Positions 1 through 6,223 are shown, counted from the stretch's first letter. The stretch: 8,422 nt of DNA from Pseudomonadota bacterium (GCA_015222965.1 JADFWF010000223.1:1-8422), one strand, 5' to 3'. Notes: generated by a model not told the origin, from the letters alone. Made by a program: numbers and translations.

Positions 1-378
1 ATATTTCACGTGCTGCCGCTGGTATTCTCCACCAAAGAATCTGACCTGGTATTAATTATTTTAAGTCTGATCGATCTTTCACTGGTTGGCGGCTTACTGG
101 TCATGGTAATGCTCAGCGGTTATGAAAACTTCGTTTCCAGTATCGACATTGAAGATGGCAAAGAAAAATTAAGCTGGCTGGGAAAAATGGACGCAGGCTC
201 ACTCAAACAGAAAGTCGCCGCTTCTATCGTTGCCATTTCATCGATTCATTTATTGCAAAAATTCATGAACGCTGAATCTATCGATAACGACAAACTCATG
301 TGGTTCGTTATCATCCACATAACGTTTGTCTTATCCGCTATTGGCATGGCTTATGTTGATAGCATCAACAAACATTAA
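1..378 (+). CDS. yqhA: YqhA/UPF0114 family inner-membrane protein, 5' end cut by window
   Basis: The reading frame is open to the left edge of the window, so this is the C-terminal 125 residues of a longer protein; the GTG at 10 is an internal codon, not the start. The visible protein closely follows E. coli YqhA as I remember it: a short HVLP stretch, [11 protein letters not shown], the glycine-rich membrane segment [39 protein letters not shown] and [17 protein letters not shown] near the end. YqhA is about 164 residues, so roughly 35-40 N-terminal residues with the first membrane helix lie outside. Two or three membrane segments are visible (about residues 15-38, 72-85 and 98-117 of the visible part). 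The family is a conserved inner-membrane protein of unknown function, so no role is assigned. No terminator is evident before the next frame, which starts 20 bases downstream. Confidence 0.93.
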   Translation: MFHVLPLVFSTKESDLVLIILSLIDLSLVGGLLVMVMLSGYENFVSSIDIEDGKEKLSWLGKMDAGSLKQKVAASIVAISSIHLLQKFMNAESIDNDKLMWFVIIHITFVLSAIGMAYVDSINKH

Positions 379-398
379 GTCGATAGCTGGCTGATCAT

Positions 399-641
399 AT
401 GCGAGGCATGGTTCCACCGGATCCCGAATCCAAGGCATCGAACCTCGAGTATGCAATAGTGTATGTACCTAAACGCAGCCGCAATCGTTTTTCTGCAAAC
501 TGCGTAAAAATAAAATCCTGTGCCGCCGATGCACTTGATAATGCCGACCCGGATAACAAATATTTTGCCGCGCGTGTAAGCGGGCCTTCTAAATCATCAG
601 AAGGGCAATACATCTATTATCTTATCGAATGGTTAGAATAA
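399..641 (+). CDS. Small unknown protein, 80 residues
   Basis: An 80-codon frame begins 20 bases after the yqhA stop on the same strand. An in-frame stop at 384-386 limits the start to ATG 399 or ATG 408; neither has a clear Shine-Dalgarno sequence, and 408 (MVPPDPES) is a real alternative. The protein is soluble-looking, without signal peptide or membrane helix. It has a proline-rich start (MVPPDPESK), a beta-like segment (LEYAIVYVP), a basic patch (KRSRNRF), two cysteines (about residues 35 and 41), an acidic stretch (DALDNADPDNK) and a hydrophobic C terminus (YIYYLIEWLE). The composition is typical of a genuine protein, whereas the opposite strand (395-613) gives low-complexity Ser/Ala-rich sequence. 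I recognise no named family. Possible translation coupling to yqhA is inference from spacing only. Confidence 0.65.
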   Translation: MRGMVPPDPESKASNLEYAIVYVPKRSRNRFSANCVKIKSCAADALDNADPDNKYFAARVSGPSKSSEGQYIYYLIEWLE

Positions 642-660
642 TCATCGGCTACGAGCTGAC

Positions 661-1677
661 CTAGGCAACATCCAGATAATCCTCACCCATCACATAACCC
701 GCATCTTCCAGATACTTTTGACAATGCGCCCGCGCGCCGTGGTTTCGCACATAATTTAAAACAAAAGGTTTTTCATCATGACACTGCAGCCAGTCAGGCA
801 TATAAGTTTTTGCCCCATGGTATTCATTGCCTGTTTTTTTCGTATCGATATCGATCCATGCAGATGGCCTTACTCCATTATCGATCAGGTGCCGGGCACG
901 TTGCCTGGTTTTTCTTCCCGCTCCCCAGAAAACGATGTTCCTGCCCTGCAGACGTTTATCTTTTACCAGATATTCAGCGCGAAGCTTTTCGAAAGCAAGA
1001 TTGGAATAACGGCTTGATGTTCTTGACAGGCGGTTATCCGATTCTCGCCAGTCCAGCAGGACCTCTTCAAACTTCATCATCTTGTGCTGAGCATGGAACA
1101 GCCTAAACCACAGCTCATAATCTTCTGGAAACTCACCATCCTTGTACGCACCTGATTCAATGACACGGTCCTTGCGAAACATCACGGAAGGATGCGCAAA
1201 GGGTGATTCGATGTATATCTGATTATTAATATCTTGCGGCGTCAGGCAGGCATTTTGCCAACGTATATACTCAGCATAACCAGCCTGAATTATTTCTTCA
1301 GGAAACTTTCTTACCTGTGTTGCACATAACGTCAGATCCAGATCGCTACGCATAACATCATATTGTTTTTCCAGCCGGTTTACGTACATCACGTCATCTG
1401 CATCCATACGTGCAACATAATTTGACCTGCAATTGACCAGCCCGGTATTTAACGCAGACACGATTCCTTTCTCTTTACTTTCGATGACACGGATTCGCGG
1501 GTCATCATATGATTCCATGATGGCTACTGAGCCATCAGTCGAAAAATCATCCACCGCGATAATTTCAAAACTCTGAAGTGATTGACTGAAAATACTATCG
1601 AGACATTCGTTCAGTGTAGCCTGCGCATTGAACACCGGCATCAGAACGCTGACGCGTACATTTGCGGATGATGTCAT
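661..1677 (-). CDS. Family 2 glycosyltransferase with C-terminal nucleotide-fold-like domain
   Basis: This is a 338-residue inverting GT-A glycosyltransferase that should transfer a sugar from a nucleotide-sugar donor onto a glycan or lipid acceptor in the cytoplasm. The N terminus carries the GT2 signature VSVLMPVFNAQATLNECLDSI (split: residues 9-29), the first acidic pair VDD (42-44) for nucleotide binding, the metal-binding DADD (92-95), and PEDYELWFR (184-192), where the ED pair supplies the likely catalytic base. Residues from about 245 form a separate domain starting NIVFWGAGRKTRQRARHL (247-264), a glycine-rich beta-alpha turn resembling a Rossmann fold; its role is not clear. There is no membrane helix. 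The gene lies 33 bases downstream of the thioredoxin-HEAT gene on the same strand and is probably cotranscribed. No other polysaccharide genes are visible, so donor and acceptor cannot be named. Confidence 0.9.
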   Translation of the reverse strand: MTSSANVRVSVLMPVFNAQATLNECLDSIFSQSLQSFEIIAVDDFSTDGSVAIMESYDDPRIRVIESKEKGIVSALNTGLVNCRSNYVARMDADDVMYVNRLEKQYDVMRSDLDLTLCATQVRKFPEEIIQAGYAEYIRWQNACLTPQDINNQIYIESPFAHPSVMFRKDRVIESGAYKDGEFPEDYELWFRLFHAQHKMMKFEEVLLDWRESDNRLSRTSSRYSNLAFEKLRAEYLVKDKRLQGRNIVFWGAGRKTRQRARHLIDNGVRPSAWIDIDTKKTGNEYHGAKTYMPDWLQCHDEKPFVLNYVRNHGARAHCQKYLEDAGYVMGEDYLDVA

Positions 1678-1710
1678 GGATACGATTTACGTGTTCGTCC
1701 GAATGGTGGA

Positions 1711-2367
1711 CTAATCGGCAGCCAGTTCATCCAGACTATCCTGCGCTATCTCCCTCACCTCTTCACTTTCATCAGATAATAATTTTTCTATCTCGGGAAT
1801 AAATGAACGGTCTTTTGTTAATGACAGGTAGTGACAGGCATCACCACGGATACGCGCGTCTTTACTGGACAGATAATCTACTAATTTAGGCATCATCATT
1901 TTAAACTGCTCAGATTCAGCCAGATCCTCTATGATAACCCCGACACCCAGCCGCACATTTATCTTTGCTTCCGGGTCGGCCATCAGATCGATCACATTCT
2001 CCAGTGCCTGCGGGTATCGTTGGATGAGTTTGTTGGCATACTCGATCTTGCCTTCTGCCAGAACTTCTTCGAGGTAATCGGTCACGCCATCAAAACTCGA
2101 TGCCCGTTCAAGCCATAATGAAAGCTCTTTTTTTGAACGTGAGCCAGCTAACTCAAACGGACCTATCTGCAGCCAGGGCACACCCCGAACACCCAGCTCT
2201 GCCGCAAGTTCAGGGTCTTTTTCGATATTAATGATGCGTAACGAGGCCATCTTTCCCGACTTCATAAGTTCTGTCAGCATCTGCATCATCGGTCCACAAT
2301 AAGTACATTGTGTCCCCATCAGCATTAAAACAGTCGGTGATGTGATATTTTTCTGTTCTTTTGTCAT
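1711..2367 (-). CDS. Cytoplasmic thioredoxin-fold protein with C-terminal HEAT-like repeats
   Basis: This 218-residue protein combines two modules. Residues about 10-90 are a thioredoxin fold: a beta strand (TVLMLMGTQ), a redox-type CTYC motif (21-24) at the start of a helix, a second strand (SLRIINIEK), and the cis-proline loop GVRGVPWLQIG (59-69, Pro64) opposite the active site. Residues about 95-215 are helical, with paired helices typical of HEAT/PBS repeats, clearest in KDARIRGDACHYLSLTKD (169-186) and EEVREIAQDSLDELA (202-216). No signal peptide is present, so it acts in the cytoplasm. Both active-site cysteines are present, so disulfide exchange is plausible; the helical part would be for partner binding (inference). 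The start is ATG on the minus strand at 2367, with no clear ribosome binding site. The gene is divergent from the exported double-thioredoxin gene and upstream of the glycosyltransferase. Confidence 0.85.
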   Translation of the reverse strand: MTKEQKNITSPTVLMLMGTQCTYCGPMMQMLTELMKSGKMASLRIINIEKDPELAAELGVRGVPWLQIGPFELAGSRSKKELSLWLERASSFDGVTDYLEEVLAEGKIEYANKLIQRYPQALENVIDLMADPEAKINVRLGVGVIIEDLAESEQFKMMMPKLVDYLSSKDARIRGDACHYLSLTKDRSFIPEIEKLLSDESEEVREIAQDSLDELAAD

Positions 2368-2400
2368 ATAATCGAATTGAATACTATGTAATATAACTGG
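2368..2400. promoter_or_regulatory. Compact divergent promoter region
   Basis: Only 33 bp separate the divergent start codons, so both promoters must overlap the coding ends. For the plus strand, a perfect TATAAT lies at 2367-2372, overlapping the other gene's start codon, but no convincing -35 is seen 17 bp upstream. For the minus strand, TTGGCA (2407-2402) and TAGTAT (2386-2381) are separated by 15 bp, shorter than ideal. Neither gene has a strong Shine-Dalgarno sequence here. This is weak motif evidence only. Confidence 0.3.
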
Positions 2401-3441
2401 ATGCCAATGTACAAGATTCCCGTCACGCTTTCTACACTGTTATTACTATTTTCGATTTCAGTATACGCTACTACTGAGACAGACTCGAAGGACTCTGCAC
2501 TCGTCTTCGATGACACGCAGCTTGATGAAGAACTGGTCTATCCCGACTGGTTCAAACTTTCACTCGGCGACTTGGGTGACGACCTTAAAGAAGCAAAGAA
2601 AGATGGCAAGAAAGGCATCATCACTTATTTCGGACAGAAACGTTGCGCTTACTGTGAACAGTTTTTCAAAACCAGTCTCGCCGATACCGATATACAAAAT
2701 TACCTGAAAAAGCACTACGACCTATTCGCCTTTGATATCTGGGGAATCGACGACATCATCGACACCGATGGCAAACAATATACCGAGCGCGAACTATCGG
2801 TTCACTACAAGACCAACTTTACCCCATCCCTGATTTTTTATGATGTGGATGGCACGCCTGTATTCCGCCTGCGCGGTTATTATCCGCCTTACAAATTTCG
2901 CGCAGCACTACAATTCGTTGCAGAAGAGTTCTACAAGAAAGAAAGCTTTTCAGAATATTTCGCGCGTGCAGAGACCGGTGAATATTTTCTGTTAGGCGGG
3001 CTGACTGAGCGTGAGTTTTTTATAGAGCAGCCATTTGATCTAAAGGCATTAACTCATAACAGCAAAGCAACCGCTGTCTTTTTCGAGCAGGGAAACTGCC
3101 ATGCCTGCGACCTGTTGCATAGCGACCCTCTTTCACAAGATCTGAGCATACAGGAAATAGAAAAAATGAATGTCGTGCAACTTAACATGTGGGCCGACAC
3201 ACCTGTTACGACACCACAGGGGAAAGAAACAACAGCAAAAGAATGGGCGCGTTCACTCGATATTTTTTACGCACCAAGCATCGTATTTTTTGATGACGAT
3301 GGCAAAGAAATAATCCGTGTTGATTCAGTAACACGTTTCTATCGGCTATGGGGCGTGCTGGACTACGTAAATCAGCAAGGCTATAAAAAATCCAATGATT
3401 ATCAAAGCTGGCGTTTGACACAGCGTGCCATCAGCAAATAG
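2401..3441 (+). CDS. Exported protein with two thioredoxin domains (SoxW-like thioredoxin-related)
   Basis: The 346-residue protein starts with a signal peptide: KIPVTLSTLLLLFSISVYA (5-23), cleavage likely after VYA, so it is periplasmic. Two thioredoxin-like domains follow. Domain 1 (about 55-180) has CAYC (82-85) and a cis-proline at TPSLIFYDVDG (141-151). Domain 2 (about 205-328) has CHAC (233-236) and APSIVFFDDDG (291-301). The FYDVDG and FFDDDG loops and the GKQYTEREL/GKETTAKEWA segments show that the two halves derive from one domain by duplication. The single-domain relatives I have in mind are thioredoxin-related proteins of the SoxW/DsbD-gamma-like group that keep periplasmic thiols reduced; the precise substrate is unknown. 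ATG 2401 was chosen because an in-frame stop at 2389-2391 precedes it; ATG 2407 is equally possible. The yihY-like gene follows after 25 bases and is probably cotranscribed. Confidence 0.85.
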   Translation: MPMYKIPVTLSTLLLLFSISVYATTETDSKDSALVFDDTQLDEELVYPDWFKLSLGDLGDDLKEAKKDGKKGIITYFGQKRCAYCEQFFKTSLADTDIQNYLKKHYDLFAFDIWGIDDIIDTDGKQYTERELSVHYKTNFTPSLIFYDVDGTPVFRLRGYYPPYKFRAALQFVAEEFYKKESFSEYFARAETGEYFLLGGLTEREFFIEQPFDLKALTHNSKATAVFFEQGNCHACDLLHSDPLSQDLSIQEIEKMNVVQLNMWADTPVTTPQGKETTAKEWARSLDIFYAPSIVFFDDDGKEIIRVDSVTRFYRLWGVLDYVNQQGYKKSNDYQSWRLTQRAISK

Positions 3442-3466
3442 CGATCATTAAACAAATAGTACTAAG

Positions 3467-4777
3467 ATGCTGCAACAGCTAAAGAAAAAAATCGACGACC
3501 TGTTATGGGGAACCAGCTTTGACGGGGCAAATAAACTTCAGCTCTTTCTGCTTCGCGCACTAAGGATATTCTATGGTGCAATACGTGATCTAAGCGGCGG
3601 CCTGCCTTCGCTTCGTGCCATGGGTCTGGTCTACACCACCCTGCTATCCCTGGTACCACTGCTCGCCGTCAGTTTCTCTGTTTTAAAAGGATTTGGCGCG
3701 CACAATCAGCTGGAACCGATGCTGCTCGACGCACTTGAACCACTCGGGGAAAAAGGCTTACAGATTGGCCAGCAGATTATTTCATTTGTCGACAATATAA
3801 AGGTCGGTGTCCTGGGTTCCATCGGTCTGCTGGTCCTTATCTTTACCGTGCTGTCACTGGTAAAAAAAATAGAGAGTGCATTTAATTTCACCTGGCGAAT
3901 AACTGTCTCACGCGGCATCATTCAGCGCTTCAGCAATTACCTCAGTGTTATCCTGCTCGGCCCATTATTATTATTTACTGCGACAGGCATCAGAGCTTCC
4001 TTCAACTCATCGGCCGTAGTCAATAGTGTTTTATCCATCGAACCGTTTGGCACCATCTTACTAGTCATTGGCGAGACACTACCGTTTATTCTTACCATCA
4101 GCTCATTTACTTTTATCTATATATTAATACCCAACACTAAAGTACGGATCAGCTCAGCGTTTTATGGCGCAGTCATCGCCGCTACATTATGGAAGATATC
4201 CGGCACGATATTCGCTTTATTCATCGTTGACTCGACTAATTACACGGCTATCTATTCCGGTTTTGCCATCCTGATCATCTTCATGATATGGATCTATGTG
4301 AACTGGTTGATCGTTTTAACCGGTACATCTATCGCCTATTATCATCAGAACCCGGACCGTATCAGCAACCAGTCGCAGATCATCCGCTTGAGCTGTCGCC
4401 TGCGGGAAAAACTGGCACTGACTGTCATGCAGCTTATCGCAGACAGCTTCCATCACAATAAAACTGCCTGGACGGCTAAAACACTGGCAAAAGAAACAAG
4501 TCTCTCAGAACAGGCAATAACACTGATTTTATCGTCGCTGATAGCGAATAATCTGCTTACCACGACAGGCGAAAACAATAAACAATTTTTACCGAGCCAG
4601 TCACTTGAAAATATAAAACTTGGTATGATTTTAAATGCAGCGCGAAGCGCTGAGGAAACATCACAGCTACGCCCGGAAGATGTGGTGTCAGTTAAAAAAG
4701 TTGATGACACCCTGGAAGCTATCGAAAATGCGATCTCGGCAAGTTGTAAAAATACCTCATTAAAAGACCTGATTTAA
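3467..4777 (+). CDS. yihY: YihY/BrkB family membrane protein with C-terminal winged-helix-like domain
   Basis: The 436-residue protein has a core of about 290 residues typical of the YihY/BrkB family (formerly misnamed RNase BN). Family hallmarks visible are RALRIFYGAIRDL (30-42), AMGLVYTTLLSLVPLLAV (51-68), the segment before FNFTWRI (139-145), LPFILTISSFTFIYILIPNTKV (205-226, split by a short turn) and GAVIAATLWKI (234-244), with about six membrane helices ending near residue 292. E. coli YihY is about 290 residues, so the 140-residue tail is extra. Residues 313-395 contain a winged-helix-like pattern: ALTVMQLIADSF, WTAKTLAKETSLSEQAITLILSSL (335-358), a short wing (LLTTTGENNKQFL) and LENIKLGMILNAAR, reminiscent of Rrf2-type domains. 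Function is unknown; transport or envelope roles are proposed for the family. The start follows the previous gene by 25 bases with only a weak ribosome binding site. Confidence 0.9.
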   Translation: MLQQLKKKIDDLLWGTSFDGANKLQLFLLRALRIFYGAIRDLSGGLPSLRAMGLVYTTLLSLVPLLAVSFSVLKGFGAHNQLEPMLLDALEPLGEKGLQIGQQIISFVDNIKVGVLGSIGLLVLIFTVLSLVKKIESAFNFTWRITVSRGIIQRFSNYLSVILLGPLLLFTATGIRASFNSSAVVNSVLSIEPFGTILLVIGETLPFILTISSFTFIYILIPNTKVRISSAFYGAVIAATLWKISGTIFALFIVDSTNYTAIYSGFAILIIFMIWIYVNWLIVLTGTSIAYYHQNPDRISNQSQIIRLSCRLREKLALTVMQLIADSFHHNKTAWTAKTLAKETSLSEQAITLILSSLIANNLLTTTGENNKQFLPSQSLENIKLGMILNAARSAEETSQLRPEDVVSVKKVDDTLEAIENAISASCKNTSLKDLI

Positions 4778-4940
4778 ATATAGGCAATATTGAGCGTATT
4801 TAATCAATATCAAATCGATCAAAAGCCAATGTAAAAAGCTATCGTATTAGCTAGACTTGTTCTAATAGCAGTTTGGCGTATTGCCTCCTTTAATGTAGTA
4901 TCGGTGTAACCGCCACCAGCTTTTACCAGAATACTATCCC
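4778..4940 (+). promoter_or_regulatory. Intergenic region with candidate promoter of the Crp/Fnr regulator gene
   Basis: A candidate sigma-70 promoter has TTGGCG at 4873-4878 and TAGTAT at 4896-4901, with an ideal 17-bp spacer (four of six matches in each box), predicting a start near 4908 and a leader of about 33 bases. Close to the yihY stop is an inverted repeat, ATATTGA (4787-4793) with TCAATAT (4804-4810) and a 10-base spacer. It could be an operator or a weak AT-rich hairpin; it does not fit the FNR spacing. Three ATCAA words in the same orientation (4803, 4809, 4818) are not arranged as a palindrome. No strong Shine-Dalgarno sequence precedes the regulator start. Confidence 0.35.
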
Positions 4941-5642
4941 ATGTCTGCAAATCCACTGTTAGCAACTGAATCGCGTAGTTCATCGCTTAGCCTGTTAATT
5001 ACGCTGTTTCCACAACTGGCTGAAGAGCAATCTTCTGACTGGAAATGCATTCTAGACCGGGCACAGATAATGGATGCGCCAGCTGATACCGCACTGGCTA
5101 CCGCCGGCACCAACTGCGCTAATTTTATGTTATTGCTTGATGGTGCCGTGCGTATTTATCAGGATGATGAAAATGGCAGGGAGATGACCCTGTACCGCAT
5201 CGCGTCAGGCGACGTCTGCCTGATGAGCTTGAATAGCCTGATTCACGACCGACCGTTTCGTGCCAATGCTAAATCTGAAACAAATATCAGCATGATCTTA
5301 TTCAGTGCAGAAGATTTTCATAAAGCCATGAAAGTTTCAGATGCTTTTCGCATGTTAATTTTATCCAGCCTGGTCGATACTGTCTGCACCATGGTGCAGT
5401 CGTTTTACGACACGGCATTTGAGCCTTTGGATATGCGCCTCGCCTGTCTTTTAGGCCGTCTTTTTGAACGCGCAGGATCGGACGCACTTGATATTACCCA
5501 CCAGGAACTATCTCAGGAACTTGGCACAACGCGTGAAGTTGTCAGCCGGCTGCTTAAAAAACTGGAACAGCAGGAATGCATCGTTCTAAAGCGCGGCAAG
5601 ATACTAATCGGTGAAAATAAACAGATGCCAGGAATTATATGA
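4941..5642 (+). CDS. Crp/Fnr family transcriptional regulator
   Basis: This 233-residue regulator has an N-terminal cyclic-nucleotide-binding-like beta-roll (about 20-130: FMLLLDGAVRIYQDDENGREMTLYRI at 62-87 in two strands, SGDVCLMSL 89-97), a long dimerisation helix (about 133-160) and a C-terminal winged helix: DALDITHQELSQELG (181-195), recognition helix TTREVVSRLLKKLEQ (196-210), then the wing IVLKRGKILI. The recognition helix carries R198-E199-x-x-S202-R203, combining the RE..R of CRP with the E..SR of FNR. The FNR N-terminal cysteine cluster that binds [4Fe-4S] is absent, but six cysteines are scattered (36, 59, 93, 149, 169, 213), and the family's cAMP-binding residues are not obvious, so ligand and signal are unknown. 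The C terminus (GENKQMPGII) is unusual and overlaps another reading frame. Its probable target is the DUF2892 gene downstream. Confidence 0.92.
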   Translation: MSANPLLATESRSSSLSLLITLFPQLAEEQSSDWKCILDRAQIMDAPADTALATAGTNCANFMLLLDGAVRIYQDDENGREMTLYRIASGDVCLMSLNSLIHDRPFRANAKSETNISMILFSAEDFHKAMKVSDAFRMLILSSLVDTVCTMVQSFYDTAFEPLDMRLACLLGRLFERAGSDALDITHQELSQELGTTREVVSRLLKKLEQQECIVLKRGKILIGENKQMPGII

Positions 5643-5911
5643 CCAGAGCGGCATGGATTGCGGCACCTGCGGCGATGATGGTGACCTTATCAGAAAAATC
5701 TATGCTTCCTATGATCGACCATTACCCAGCCCGGTCAGCGTGACAGAAATTCTGTGCGTGTTCAGCCGAACGATATGACATTATCTTCGAGCCGACAAAC
5801 CGTGGTAATTACATAGTCGAAACAGACATTATTCACTGGGTAACAGGTGAAGCACTGGGAATCAGCAGGAGAGATATACAGTGCCGTGATGCCATTTTTG
5901 CCCTTATGTAA
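5611..5911 (+). pseudogene. Frame-disrupted unknown gene overlapping the regulator 3' end
   Basis: This stretch has no intact long frame but reads as protein in two frames. Frame A, from GTG 5611 (first possible start after a stop at 5605-5607) to TGA 5776-5778, gives a soluble sequence containing CQELYDQSGMDCGTCGDDGD, then LIRKIYASYDRPLPSPVSVT and EILCVFSRTI. ATG 5653, at MDCGTCG, is an alternative start. Frame B, open from 5744 (after TGA 5741-5743) to TAA 5909-5911, gives ERYDIIFEPTNRGNYIVETD, then IIHWVTGEALGISRRD and IQCRDAIFALM, without any usual start codon. The frames overlap at 5744-5775, and skipping one base there joins them into about 100 residues. A CxxC pair and further cysteines suggest a small metal or redox protein (inference). 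I recognise no family. A sequencing error would equally explain the shift. The very short frame from ATG 5639, overlapping the regulator stop, looks like a shadow. Confidence 0.5.
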
Positions 5912-5926
5912 CACAAGTCACATAAG
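5903..5926. promoter_or_regulatory. CRP/FNR-type operator palindrome
   Basis: Perfect 7-bp arms CTTATGT (5903-5909) and ACATAAG (5920-5926) flank a 10-bp spacer. Read as a CRP-type site, the core is TGTAA-N6-TCACA (5907-5922), matching TGTGA-N6-TCACA with one mismatch, and the flanks are also symmetric. Nine of the ten outer base pairs on each side are symmetric. The centre is 5914.5. The Crp/Fnr regulator encoded immediately upstream, with R-E-x-x-S-R in its recognition helix, is the natural candidate; a global CRP homologue is the alternative. The stop codon of the broken reading frame lies inside the site. Confidence 0.7.
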
Positions 5927-5940
5927 TAATTGCTAATATA

Positions 5941-5949
5941 TGCGATAAT
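5941..5949 (+). promoter_or_regulatory. Extended -10 promoter of the DUF2892 gene (class II architecture)
   Basis: TGCGATAAT fits an extended -10 element (TG-n then GATAAT, five of six matches). It predicts a transcription start near 5956, which places the operator centre at -41.5. No sigma-70 -35 hexamer is recognisable at the expected position, where the operator lies instead, as expected for an activator-dependent class II promoter. The leader would be about 40 bases and contains GAGAG (5984-5988), a good ribosome binding site 7 bases before the ATG. Confidence 0.6.
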
Positions 5950-5995
5950 GCCCCTTCAGTTTTAGCTGCCTTATTAATCAATTGAGAGAAAAACG

Positions 5996-6223
5996 ATGAA
6001 AGTATTTAGTGTGATCGGCGTATTTGCCGGCATAGTTATCATGGGTAGTCTGACGGCTGCACATTTTACAGGTCAAGTTAACCTGGCAGAAATGAGCTGG
6101 TTATGGCTTACGTTTTTTGTCGGTGCTAACTTATTTCAGATGGGTTTTACAGGATTCTGCCCAGCAACCAGAGCGATTTACGCGATGGGCATCAAAGACA
6201 AGCAATCAGGTTGCAAGCTGTAA
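5996..6223 (+). CDS. DUF2892 (YgaP transmembrane-type) small membrane protein
   Basis: The 75-residue protein has two membrane segments, about residues 4-22 (FSVIGVFAGIVIMGSLTAA) and 35-50, joined by a short polar turn. The second segment runs into the family signature GANLFQMGFTGFCPATRAIYAMG (residues 43-65, given here by its parts: GANLFQMGFTGFCP, then a short tail). This is the motif of the two-helix DUF2892 domain, best known as the membrane anchor that follows the rhodanese domain in E. coli YgaP, where it sits next to a sulfide-responsive regulator. Here the domain stands alone, without rhodanese. Cys55 in the signature and Cys73 near the C terminus are candidates for thiol or persulfide chemistry (inference). 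The start is well supported by GAGAG 7 bases upstream. Transcription is probably activated by the Crp/Fnr protein and ends at the strong terminator just downstream. Confidence 0.88.
   Translation: MKVFSVIGVFAGIVIMGSLTAAHFTGQVNLAEMSWLWLTFFVGANLFQMGFTGFCPATRAIYAMGIKDKQSGCKL

Noticed and set aside
395..613. Minus-strand frame of 72 codons opposite the small unknown gene
   Set aside because: Its Ser/Ala-rich composition looks like an antisense shadow, and the plus-strand product is more protein-like.
778..1106. Plus-strand frames opposite the glycosyltransferase
   Set aside because: The minus-strand glycosyltransferase has intact catalytic motifs across this region; these are antisense shadows.
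4643..4657. CAGCGC-GAA-GCGCTG hairpin inside the yihY-like gene
   Set aside because: It is within coding sequence (Ala-Arg-Ser-Ala), has no T-run and no regulatory context.
4803..4822. Three ATCAA words resembling FNR half-sites before the regulator gene
   Set aside because: They are in one orientation and do not form TTGAT-N4-ATCAA.
5639..5743. Short frame whose ATG overlaps the regulator stop codon (ATGA)
   Set aside because: The overlap resembles translational coupling, but the 34-residue product (Ala/Met-rich) looks non-coding compared with the frame starting at 5611.
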